DNA of 64,000 bases from Deltaproteobacteria bacterium UBA1386 (lineage in GTDB: Bacteria > Desulfobacterota > Syntrophorhabdia > Syntrophorhabdales > Syntrophorhabdaceae): NCBI GenBank assembly GCA_002305765.1, contig DBQU01000049.1:4774-68773 (forward strand), in the 5' to 3' direction. Below the pieces are notes generated by a model. That model worked only from the letters and a program-made list of their open reading frames with translations. It had not been told where the DNA came from and did no database searches. The translations under genes were made by a program, and so were the position numbers. Shown here piece by piece: positions 17,077 to 23,912 of this stretch (position 1 is its first letter; each line of letters opens with the position of its first letter).

Positions 17077-18190
17077 GACCACTTACATCCATCAACTGCC
17101 CGACTGGCCACGTTTCTCCTGGAACGAGAAAGGCCTGTCGCGCCAACTCGCTCTCGTTCGTCACAGGCAGGGAAGGCTGATCGGCCATATGGAAGCCCTT
17201 GGGTTCTCGTTGAGGACCGAGGCGGTCCTGCGTACGCTGACACTGGATATCGTGAAGTCAAGCGAGATCGAGGGATCGGTACTGGACGCGGTCGAGGTGC
17301 GGTCTTCCATTGCCCGGCGGCTTGGTGTGGATATCGGCGCTACAGCACCGGCAAGCCGGGACGTAGAAGGCGTCGTCGAGATGATGCTTGATGCCACTCA
17401 GAACTACAACAAACCCTTAACGAAGGAACGTCTCTTCGCATGGCACGCTTCCCTCTTTCCCACCGGCCGCAGTGGAATGAGCAGGATAAAGGTCAATGCC
17501 TGGCGCGATGACAGCAAAGGTCCGATGCAGGTCGTGTCGGGACCCGTCGGCCAGGAGCGGGTACATTTCGAGGCCCCGGCCGCAAGCAGGCTGGAGCAGG
17601 AAGTGAAGGCCTTTCTCGATTGGTTCAACACGGATGATGACACGGATCTGGTCTTGCGGGCGGGTATAGCCCATCTCTGGTTCGTCACCATCCACCCCTT
17701 CGATGATGGTAATGGCCGCATCGCGCGTGCCATTGCCGATATGACCCTGGCCCGCTCGGAGGCAAGCTCACAGCGTTTTTACAGCATGTCGGCCCAGATC
17801 CGCAACGAGCGGGACATCTACTACGACAGGTTGGAACAAACCCAGCAGGGGACGCTGGATATCACCTCCTACCTGGAATGGTTCCTTGCTTGCCTCCAGC
17901 GCGCCCTTGCCGGCGTGGACGACACTCTCGGAACCGTCCTGAGGATGGCCCGTTTTTGGGACACCCACGCCAGCGAAACTTTCAACCTGCGGCAACGTCT
18001 GATCCTGAACAGACTGCTCGAGAGCTTCGAGGGAAAGCTGACATCAACAAAATGGGCAAAGCTGTCTAAGTGTTCCCAGGATACGGCACTGCGCGATATC
18101 CTCGATCTTGTCGCAAGGGGAATCCTGGTGAAGGACCCGGGCGGCGGCCGCAGCACGAGCTACTCTCTAAGGAACGACACATCGTGGTGA
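17066..18190 (+). CDS. Fic family protein (DUF4172-Fic, class II), putative AMPylase
   Basis: Probable AMP transferase that modifies a hydroxyl side chain of a target protein. The 374 residues start with the region typical of DUF4172-Fic proteins (TTYIHQLPDWPRFSWN), followed by the inhibitory helix motif S-x3-E-G (SSEIEG, 65-70), which marks class II Fic proteins with a built-in autoinhibitory glutamate. The catalytic motif HPFDDGNGRIAR (210-221) is complete, so the enzyme should be active when inhibition is relieved. The C-terminal 80 residues look like a winged helix (WAKLSKCSQDTALRDILDLV). GTG at 17066 is the track-independent longest start; TTG at 17075 would give the usual family N-terminus. 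It is the only plus-strand gene of this stretch and separates two halves of the secretion operon. It could be a toxin-like regulator or, less likely, a secreted effector. Confidence 0.9.
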   Translation: MRRLTTYIHQLPDWPRFSWNEKGLSRQLALVRHRQGRLIGHMEALGFSLRTEAVLRTLTLDIVKSSEIEGSVLDAVEVRSSIARRLGVDIGATAPASRDVEGVVEMMLDATQNYNKPLTKERLFAWHASLFPTGRSGMSRIKVNAWRDDSKGPMQVVSGPVGQERVHFEAPAASRLEQEVKAFLDWFNTDDDTDLVLRAGIAHLWFVTIHPFDDGNGRIARAIADMTLARSEASSQRFYSMSAQIRNERDIYYDRLEQTQQGTLDITSYLEWFLACLQRALAGVDDTLGTVLRMARFWDTHASETFNLRQRLILNRLLESFEGKLTSTKWAKLSKCSQDTALRDILDLVARGILVKDPGGGRSTSYSLRNDTSW

Positions 18191-18227
18191 CCCGTCTCCG
18201 ATCAAGTCCCGGTCCTGTTAACACCCG

Positions 18228-18614
18228 TCACCAGAGAGTCTTCGTCTTGTATTTGGCTATATCGGCATCCCGCGTGACAACAGGCATCTTTTCCAGAATT
18301 GACTGGGCTATGATAGTGCGATCGAAGGGATCCCGGTGGATGGCCGGAAGCCGGGACACATAGAGCGCATGGCTCATCTCGACAGGAAGCGGCTCGATAG
18401 CGTTCTTCATCAGCTGGCCCGGAATGAATCGATCAGGTCTGTCCGGCAGACGGAGCCTTCCCAGATTGACCTTTATGACTATCTCCCAGGCGGAAGCCAC
18501 ACTCAGGAAGAGCTCGTTCACCGGATTCCTCATGACATCACGCACGCGAGATGACGGTTGCGGGCTATCGACTATCCACCAGAGAAACACATGAGTGTCA
18601 AGGATAAGCCTCAT
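18228..18614 (-). CDS. PIN-domain toxin, VapC-type ribonuclease
   Basis: Type II toxin, a magnesium-dependent ribonuclease. The 128 residues have the PIN acidic set: Asp6 in MRLILDTHVFLWW, Glu44 in SVASAWEIVIK, Asp in HRDPFDRTII and Asp in PVVTRDADI. This sequence pattern belongs to the PIN branch that pairs with Phd/YefM-type antitoxins. Its start overlaps the stop of the antitoxin gene by 4 bp, the usual toxin-antitoxin arrangement. It converges with the Fic gene, leaving 37 bp between the stops. Confidence 0.9.
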   Translation of the reverse strand: MRLILDTHVFLWWIVDSPQPSSRVRDVMRNPVNELFLSVASAWEIVIKVNLGRLRLPDRPDRFIPGQLMKNAIEPLPVEMSHALYVSRLPAIHRDPFDRTIIAQSILEKMPVVTRDADIAKYKTKTLW

Positions 18615-18841
18615 CCCTCGTACTCGCCAAGGATCGATTCAGGCAATGGTTCGTCGAAGTTCTTTTCGATGACCACTTTCCCTTTGGCCGTTCCCGCCAC
18701 CCGTTCAGCGGTCTTGTCCCGAATGGGAACAAGGCGGGCTATTGGTGTTCCCGCCCTCGCTATAGTGCTCCCCTCTCCGCTTTCCACCCGGTTGAGCAAC
18801 TCTGATAATCTCGTCTTGGCTTCGTGTATATTCACCCTCAT
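18611..18841 (-). CDS. Phd/YefM-type antitoxin
   Basis: Antitoxin of the PIN toxin encoded directly after it. The 76 residues begin MRVNIHEAKTRLSELLNRV, the conserved start of the Phd/YefM DNA-binding fold, and continue with GEGSTIARAGTPIARLVPI; the C-terminal tail should wrap the toxin. Upstream, TATTAT ends seven bases before the ATG and follows two TAGTC-containing direct repeats 12 bp apart (about 18848-18872, overlapping the end of the DotB-like gene), which could be promoter and operator for autorepression. GTG at codon 3 is an alternative start. Confidence 0.88.
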   Translation of the reverse strand: MRVNIHEAKTRLSELLNRVESGEGSTIARAGTPIARLVPIRDKTAERVAGTAKGKVVIEKNFDEPLPESILGEYEG

Positions 18842-18871
18842 AGACCCATAATAGACTAAGTAGTGGACTAA

Positions 18872-19960
18872 TCACTCTCTCATGAACAAGGCAGGATCGT
18901 TCGTTGCCCTGCGAGCGTCGGCCTCCTCAACCTCTTCGGAATCGATGAGAACCCTCAGGCTCTGGTTCAAGGTCCAGCCTATCTGCCCGCTTCGCTGCTG
19001 CTGACGCAGCAGGTCATATCTGCCCCGTACCAGGAGCTCGCGGATGGCAGCATCCTTGGTGTCCAGAAATTCCGTGGCAAGGACCAGGCGGCCGCGCTGG
19101 CGGTCCGTGCCGGCCGTCGGTACCAGGACCTGCGCCATTACGGCAAGGAGAACGTCCGTCAGTTCCTGCACCATCCACTCCTGTTTCTCCACGGGGAACA
19201 TGGACGCTATCCGCGAGGGGACCTGCGTGGTCATGAGCGTATGGATGGTTGTGAACACGAGGTGACCCGTCTTGGCCGCTTGGATCGCCGCCGACGCTGT
19301 TTCGGGATCTCTCACCTCACCTACCAGGATCACGTCCGGCCGCTGGCGCATCGCCGCCCTCAGCGCCCGTTCGAAGGACAGTGTCGTGGTGCCCACCTCG
19401 CGCTCGATGATGTTGCCCATCCCTTCAGGGATGTCGTATTCAATGGGGTCTTCTATGGTGACGCAGTTGAGGCACCGTGTCGCCACAAGATACGCTATGA
19501 GGGAGGCGAGCGTTGTCGATTTGCCGCTGCCTGTGGGGCCGGCAATGAAGATGATACCCCCCGTCGGACTCTCAAGGACAAGTCTCAAGAGGTCGCCCGG
19601 AACGCCGAGGTTGAGCGGGTTCGTTTCCACGGACTTCAGGCGCCTCATGACGATGGAAACCCCCCTTTTCGTCATGCACAGGTTGACGCGAAACCTGAAG
19701 GTTTTCTTCTCTTTGCCGCTGCCCACCTGTCTCGCATAGGACAGGTCCTTCTCCTCCCTGTCGTAGAGCTGCGCCCGGGCGCCGGAGACCCTGAGGATAC
19801 GCTCTATCGCTTCGTCTATCTCGTATCCTTCGGGAGGATCGGCGGCAGCGGCCATGCGCCCGCTTATCCTCAGGAAGACCGGGCTTTCCGATTGGATGTA
19901 GATGTCGGAGGCGTCCTCACTGATCGCCCTGTCGATGATATCGTCGAGGAAATTGCTCAT
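18872..19960 (-). CDS. DotB/PilT-like secretion ATPase
   Basis: Hexameric ATPase of the PilT/VirB11 superfamily, probably the DotB (IncI TraJ) component that works at the cytoplasmic face of a type IVB system. The 362 residues show DASDIYIQ near the N-terminus, Walker A GPTGSGKS (141-148), the Asp box CVTIEDPIEYDIPEG, Walker B DVILVGEVRDPETA and the His box GHLVFTTIHT. No zinc motif. It is more PilT-like than the ATPase at 508-1722. It follows the small TraL-like gene by 3 bp, and its 3' end is followed after 30 bp by the antitoxin gene. Confidence 0.85.
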   Translation of the reverse strand: MSNFLDDIIDRAISEDASDIYIQSESPVFLRISGRMAAAADPPEGYEIDEAIERILRVSGARAQLYDREEKDLSYARQVGSGKEKKTFRFRVNLCMTKRGVSIVMRRLKSVETNPLNLGVPGDLLRLVLESPTGGIIFIAGPTGSGKSTTLASLIAYLVATRCLNCVTIEDPIEYDIPEGMGNIIEREVGTTTLSFERALRAAMRQRPDVILVGEVRDPETASAAIQAAKTGHLVFTTIHTLMTTQVPSRIASMFPVEKQEWMVQELTDVLLAVMAQVLVPTAGTDRQRGRLVLATEFLDTKDAAIRELLVRGRYDLLRQQQRSGQIGWTLNQSLRVLIDSEEVEEADARRATNDPALFMRE

Positions 19961-19963
19961 CGT

Positions 19964-20284
19964 CTACCTGCAGCGCAGCCATTCGGCGCCAAGGAGGTAT
20001 GCGAGATATCTTCTCAGAACGCCCGAGCGGCTGCAGCCCCTCTGCCTGACCTCTTCCTTTCGCTTTCCCCGCGCGAAGAAATAGAGGGCCACAGACCCGC
20101 ACATGCCCGTCGTGATGAGGAAAACACCAATCTCTTCCGACACGTATGACAGAATTGAAGCGATGCCGTTGCCCAGCATAGCGGGGCAAATGCAGATAAT
20201 CAGGTCTTCCAGGGATATATTGAGCCTCGGCACGATAATGGCGCTGTTTATGTTCTGGTAGTCATGACGTGTCCCGGGTTCCAT
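19964..20284 (-). CDS. Small membrane protein, TraL/VirB3-like
   Basis: A 106-residue protein with IIVPRLNISLEDLIICICPA followed by two closely spaced hydrophobic segments (about 28-48 and 50-70) and a basic C-terminus. A short I-x-P-R-x-L/N-x entry followed by a two-helix hairpin is the layout of F-type TraL and VirB3-like proteins. Similarity is short and the call tentative. It is packed between the IcmC/IcmD-like gene and the DotB-like ATPase (6 and 3 bp gaps). Confidence 0.5.
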   Translation of the reverse strand: MEPGTRHDYQNINSAIIVPRLNISLEDLIICICPAMLGNGIASILSYVSEEIGVFLITTGMCGSVALYFFARGKRKEEVRQRGCSRSGVLRRYLAYLLGAEWLRCR

Positions 20285-20290
20285 GGTGAT

Positions 20291-20683
20291 CTATCCCGCG
20301 CTTGCCGTCATGGTCGCCTTGATAATCCCGAGGATCGCCGAGGTTGACACGAGGCAGCCTCCGAAGGCAACCTTCTTCCACGCACCCTGGGCACCCTGGG
20401 GGTTGTTGTCCTTGTTCGCCATCACCACGAAGCCCCATATGATGAGACCCGTCCCAGCGCAGAAAGAGATCGACAGGAGACCGTACATGATTATATTGGC
20501 CAGATTGCTCAGGAACTCCCCGGCATCGGTGGTCTCCGTTGCCCACCTGCTCTCGTTGAATGTCTGCGCCCATCCGTCCCCGGTACGCACGGCGCCGAAT
20601 AACAGGCACAATGCGGCGGAAAGGAAGAACCTGCACAGGCTCCCCAATTTTCCCGCCCTTATCTTCATTGATACAGGGATCAT
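20291..20683 (-). CDS. IcmC/IcmD or VirB2-like small membrane protein
   Basis: A 130-residue protein with a signal peptide (hydrophobic core near residues 17-31, cleavage after GWA), then two membrane helices (about 60-82 and 105-122) separated by a short polar loop with NKDNNPQGAQGAWKK. Helix, Asn/Pro-rich loop, Gly-Gly-containing helix is the pattern of IcmC/IcmD/DotE proteins of Dot/Icm systems and is also close to VirB2 pilins. AGGAGG precedes the ATG. I infer a structural membrane subunit of the secretion apparatus. Confidence 0.6.
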   Translation of the reverse strand: MIPVSMKIRAGKLGSLCRFFLSAALCLLFGAVRTGDGWAQTFNESRWATETTDAGEFLSNLANIIMYGLLSISFCAGTGLIIWGFVVMANKDNNPQGAQGAWKKVAFGGCLVSTSAILGIIKATMTASAG

Positions 20684-20684
20684 G

Positions 20685-21164
20685 TTACCTCCTCTCTTCC
20701 TTCTTCAATATGTCCGCGAATATCGCTCTTTCATCGTCAGACTGGAAATAGATGTCACCCCGGTCAAACGAGAGACCTCCGTAGAGGCACCTCTCAACTG
20801 CGGCCTTGAAAGACAGGGAAACGTACACGACAAGGCCGCCGCTGACGATGAGCTGGAGTACGGTGATGACACTGAGGCCAGCAACACCCTGAGAGAACGC
20901 TTCGAGGGCGATGCCGTATCCACCGGCAAAAAAAGCTATGAGCAGGACGATGAGGCCCGCCATCTTCAGCCACATCGTGATCTTTTTCTGTTTCGACATG
21001 AGCGGGCTGCAGTCATCGAGGCTGACCTCTTGCCTCTTGCCGTCGGTGGTCTCGAAGACCAGCTTTCCCCTGTTTCCTCCCTCGCGTCCGTGAAACACTA
21101 TCTTCCTTTGAACGGGTACCGGGATCCTTTCGTCAAGTCTGCCCGGCAGATATCTGACAAGCAC
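20685..21164 (-). CDS. Two-helix membrane protein of unknown function
   Basis: About 159 residues from a GTG at 21164, chosen because TAGGAG lies six bases upstream; the longer TTG start at 21170 touches that site. A soluble N-terminal domain (about 1-75, with GNRGKLVFETTDGKRQEV) precedes two membrane helices (about 78-100 and 104-126) and a short soluble tail rich in acidic and basic residues. No family recognised. It lies between the DotC-like lipoprotein and the IcmC/D-like gene with 1-3 bp gaps, so it is presumably part of the same apparatus. Confidence 0.6.
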   Translation of the reverse strand: MLVRYLPGRLDERIPVPVQRKIVFHGREGGNRGKLVFETTDGKRQEVSLDDCSPLMSKQKKITMWLKMAGLIVLLIAFFAGGYGIALEAFSQGVAGLSVITVLQLIVSGGLVVYVSLSFKAAVERCLYGGLSFDRGDIYFQSDDERAIFADILKKEERR

Positions 21165-21173
21165 CGTCAACTC

Positions 21174-21836
21174 CTATTCCACCCGGACCGCCTGGCGGCC
21201 GAGCTTCTTGTAGAACGCCATCGCCACATCGCACCTTGCCTTGAAGGTCTTCCCGATCACCGCCCATTTTCCGGCGTCGCCGTGAGGCGCTGTCGTCAGG
21301 AAGACGTCGTCGGGCTTCGGGGAGTTGCCGACGAATTGAAAAGCCTCCGCCTCCGTGGCGAATGAATCTACCAGGAAATAGCAGAAATTGGCCCGGTCCC
21401 TGCCGAGCCAACCCTCGCCTGATTCATCGGAAACGAACCGGGGCGGCGACACGATCTTCCAGACGAGGGTCGGTGCCGAGTAGCTGCTTCCGTCCCGGCT
21501 TATCTTGGCCGGATTGTAGACCAGCCTCACCTGTGCCGGTACAATGGCACCGCCCTTCGTCAATTCGAGATATAAAAGCTCATCGCGGTACCTCCGAACG
21601 AAGTCCCGCAATCGCTCATCCAGTTCTTCCTTACAGAGGCGCGACCCCTCCCGTCTGCCCTCTTCTCTGCCTTCTTCCCGCGCGATCCGCACGGCTTCCG
21701 CCTCGATGACATCCTCGGATACTGTCCTGATGGTGGGAGCGCATCCGCCTCCGCAGAGAAGGATCCCCGCCAGGGCCGTGATACCGACGAGCGAAAAAAG
21801 GCGCCTGTTTCCTTCCATGCCCATACCCATTTTCAT
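21174..21836 (-). CDS. DotC-like outer-membrane lipoprotein
   Basis: Probable core-complex lipoprotein. The 220 residues start with a lipoprotein signal (ALAGILLCGGGC, Cys about 32), then a highly charged helix (EEGREEGRREGSRLCKEEL) and a C-terminal region with ELTKGGAIVPAQVRLVYN followed by APTLVWKIVSPPRFV. A buried 'P-x-V-x-x' stretch followed by a Y/W-K-I-V-S-x-x-R-F-V element is what I remember of DotC/TraI lipoproteins, which join DotD and DotH in the outer-membrane complex. It overlaps the preceding small exported gene (ATGA). Similarity is partial, so the name is tentative. Confidence 0.55.
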   Translation of the reverse strand: MKMGMGMEGNRRLFSLVGITALAGILLCGGGCAPTIRTVSEDVIEAEAVRIAREEGREEGRREGSRLCKEELDERLRDFVRRYRDELLYLELTKGGAIVPAQVRLVYNPAKISRDGSSYSAPTLVWKIVSPPRFVSDESGEGWLGRDRANFCYFLVDSFATEAEAFQFVGNSPKPDDVFLTTAPHGDAGKWAVIGKTFKARCDVAMAFYKKLGRQAVRVE

Positions 21837-22105
21837 TCCCCGCGCGCCTTCCTGTCACCGGCAGCAGGCGCACCGGTCAATGCTGCCCCGGCCTCCTGCC
21901 GGAACTGGAATGGGTATTCCACCGAGAAGGACCTCACGAAGGCGATCTGCCGCGAAAGGGCGCGTATGAGGGACGAGCGGCCGGCGTCGGGAGCAGAGCC
22001 TTGCGGTCCCTCCTGCGCCTGCGCCACGAGCGGCGATATGAAGCCCCAAACCAGCACAAGAAGAGTTGCACAGCAGCTAACGGCTGTTTCTGAACGTCTT
22101 GCCAT
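21833..22105 (-). CDS. Small exported protein of unknown function
   Basis: A 90-residue protein with a signal peptide ending at AQAQ (about residue 31) and a short mature part of about 60 residues containing SLIRALSRQIAFVRSF. The ATG is preceded by GGAGGG and lies inside the end of the DotH-like gene (29-bp overlap); the stop overlaps the DotC-like start. Good ribosome binding site and coupled position argue that it is real. By place it could be a small periplasmic or DotD-like partner, but no similarity is seen. Confidence 0.6.
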   Translation of the reverse strand: MARRSETAVSCCATLLVLVWGFISPLVAQAQEGPQGSAPDAGRSSLIRALSRQIAFVRSFSVEYPFQFRQEAGAALTGAPAAGDRKARGE

Positions 22106-22928
22106 CGCCCACCCTCCTTACCGTTATTTCCCGGCTCCGCGATGCCACAACGCTTGTCCCGTTGCCGAGGTCCAGGGCAAAATCGGCATCGCCCACGGGC
22201 ATCACCTTCCCGGCTATCATGAAGACATGAAGCTCCGGTTTCTGGAGTTTCATCATCCGTATGAAAGGATAGTCACTGAGATTCGTCAGTGAAGGCGACC
22301 GGCCCTCGAGGAGAATGTCTTCTGCTGTGCCCTTCTCGGGGATGCGCTGTGTCGTGATGACGCGCACCATTGCGTCCGTTATGTCGGACACGCCACCCAT
22401 GCCTGACCGCCTTACGTTGACGGTGAGGTCCGCCTCTCCCGATGCCCCGTTCTCGACAAGCAAATAATGGTGGGGCAACTGGTCACCCGCTTGCGTTCTT
22501 TCGAAAACAATAATGTTGGTCGACTTGAATTCTCTCACTGGAAAGATGATGAGGGAGTTGCCTCTCGTCTCGATGTTGAATTTCTCCCTTGCGCCGATCG
22601 CGATATCGTCGACGCTGAAACTGTAAGGGAGATTGATGACGCTGCCGTACCCGTATGAGAGATGGATGGTGGGCACCGCACCCGGCACTTCGTCGACATC
22701 GCGCTCCCTCGCCCGTGCCAGCTCGTGATCCTTTTCTATGAGAGGCTTGAGGCGCTGCACCTTCTCCTTCATCTCGACGATGTCCTTCTCGGGAAGATCG
22801 AAGGGAGGGACAACGATCTGCCCCTCAGCCTGCTGCTTCGGGGTCTCCTGAGGCATGTCCGGCGCGGCCTCAGCCACCGGCAGGCTCAGAAAAACGGACA
22901 ATATACAGACCGAAAGGGTTCTCCACAC
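22077..22928 (-). CDS. DotH/IcmK-TraN-like (VirB9-class) core protein
   Basis: Probable periplasmic/outer-membrane ring protein of the secretion core. The 283 residues have a signal peptide (hydrophobic SVCILSVFLSLPVAEA), a charged helical stretch (VEMKEKVQRLKPLIEKDHEL) and a beta-rich domain with VPTIHLSYGYGSVINLPYSF, NSLIIFPVREFKSTNIIVF and HHYLLVENG. DotH/TraN proteins have the same succession of short strands ending in a conserved hydrophobic motif. GTG start with AAGGAG seven bases upstream; the first 59 bp overlap the DotI-like gene. Order DotI-DotH-(DotC) agrees with IncI traM-traN. Confidence 0.7.
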   Translation of the reverse strand: MWRTLSVCILSVFLSLPVAEAAPDMPQETPKQQAEGQIVVPPFDLPEKDIVEMKEKVQRLKPLIEKDHELARARERDVDEVPGAVPTIHLSYGYGSVINLPYSFSVDDIAIGAREKFNIETRGNSLIIFPVREFKSTNIIVFERTQAGDQLPHHYLLVENGASGEADLTVNVRRSGMGGVSDITDAMVRVITTQRIPEKGTAEDILLEGRSPSLTNLSDYPFIRMMKLQKPELHVFMIAGKVMPVGDADFALDLGNGTSVVASRSREITVRRVGDGKTFRNSR

Positions 22929-23559
22929 TGCGCGCTCCTTTGTACAGCTTGATCTCGTACGTCTTTAGCTTGAGGTCTTCGCTCGCCGCTTCCTCTCCAA
23001 CCACACGAACGGCATTGAGTCTGACCGAGGCAAGAACGACCGCTTCCTTGCCGCGTATCTTCGAGTCCTTGAGAGCATTCCACTCGGCGGTGACGATGAG
23101 CTTTTGGTCCGACAGGGACTTGAGATAATTGTCCCGGTACGGCTCGTAAAAAGCCTTGAAGGACGCGGGATCGAAACGCTTCGACACGCGACTTATCCGG
23201 TTGGCAAGATCGCTTTGGGACCTCACCTCCACATAGGTCCAGCCGAGGATGTCCCTGATCGCGTCCCTGCAGAAGATCTCAAGCTCCGGCCAGTGGATCT
23301 TGTCGGGATCGTCTGCGCGGACGAGAGATGGCCTTCCCGTGGAATCCATGAAGACGATCTTGTCCCTTCCTTTCCCGGCAACCACGATGACGATCGACGC
23401 AACCACCATGATGATGCTGAGGACCACCGTGGCAACGGGAATAACAAGCAGAGCCCGGGACGTGAGCTTCAATCCCCGGAATATGCCTATCTCTATCGCA
23501 AGGGCCTCGCCGCCGTCCGGGTCTGGAGCCTCTTTCTTTTGTTTTCCGAAAACAGCCAT
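22870..23559 (-). CDS. DotI/IcmL-TraM-like (VirB8-class) inner-membrane protein
   Basis: Bitopic inner-membrane scaffold of a type IVB secretion system. The 229 residues have a cytoplasmic N-terminus, one long membrane helix (about 36-62), and a periplasmic VirB8-like domain (about 85-225) containing ELEIFCRDAIRDILGWTYVE, FDPASFKAFYEPYRDNYLKS and a final beta sheet. The Trp-Thr-Tyr near the domain start and the Phe-x-x-Tyr helix are typical of DotI/IcmL. AGGAG precedes the ATG. It is the first gene after the divergent small plus-strand gene at 23658. Confidence 0.75.
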   Translation of the reverse strand: MAVFGKQKKEAPDPDGGEALAIEIGIFRGLKLTSRALLVIPVATVVLSIIMVVASIVIVVAGKGRDKIVFMDSTGRPSLVRADDPDKIHWPELEIFCRDAIRDILGWTYVEVRSQSDLANRISRVSKRFDPASFKAFYEPYRDNYLKSLSDQKLIVTAEWNALKDSKIRGKEAVVLASVRLNAVRVVGEEAASEDLKLKTYEIKLYKGARSVENPFGLYIVRFSEPAGG

Positions 23560-23657
23560 CGGTCTCCTGCTATATGATAAATAGCACCATCGAACATATG
23601 GTTATTCGCGCTTTTGACGCTTGAACCCGTGAACTCTTGACCTTTTGAACCGCTTCT

Positions 23658-23912
23658 ATGACCGAATTGATCACAAAACTCATCGGCACCACGCAGACAA
23701 TGGTCTCTCCCTTGATGCCCGTTCTGGGAACCTTCCTCATCATCAAGGGCCTCATACGGCTTGCCAACGGAAATGAGGCCGCGAAGGGAGGAGCCGGGGG
23801 TGGAAAGATGATCATCATCGGAGCCTTCCTGACATGCTACAAGCTGACCTCGTGGATCGTCATCTCCACCCTCACCCGCTGCGGCCTGTATCTCGGCAAC
23901 GCAGGTCTGTAG
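23658..23912 (+). CDS. Small IcmC/DotE-like membrane protein on the opposite strand
   Basis: An 84-residue protein with two membrane helices (about 14-33 and 48-70) separated by a Gly/Ala-rich polar loop (NGNEAAKGGAGGGK). LGTFLIIKGLIRLANGN followed by KMIIIGAFLTCYKL is the pattern of IcmC/DotE/TraQ-class proteins. Codons end mostly in G or C, as in its neighbours, and no membrane-like protein of quality is read on the other strand here. No clear ribosome binding site is present. Its end overlaps the 3' end of the DotL-like gene by 41 bp, tail to tail. It is the only secretion gene of the locus on the plus strand. Confidence 0.6.
   Translation: MTELITKLIGTTQTMVSPLMPVLGTFLIIKGLIRLANGNEAAKGGAGGGKMIIIGAFLTCYKLTSWIVISTLTRCGLYLGNAGL

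Noticed and set aside
23570..23818. Minus-strand 82-codon frame with hydrophobic start near the DotI-like gene
   Set aside because: The opposite strand frame at 23658-23912 has a better membrane-protein pattern and GC-rich third positions; the minus frame has none.
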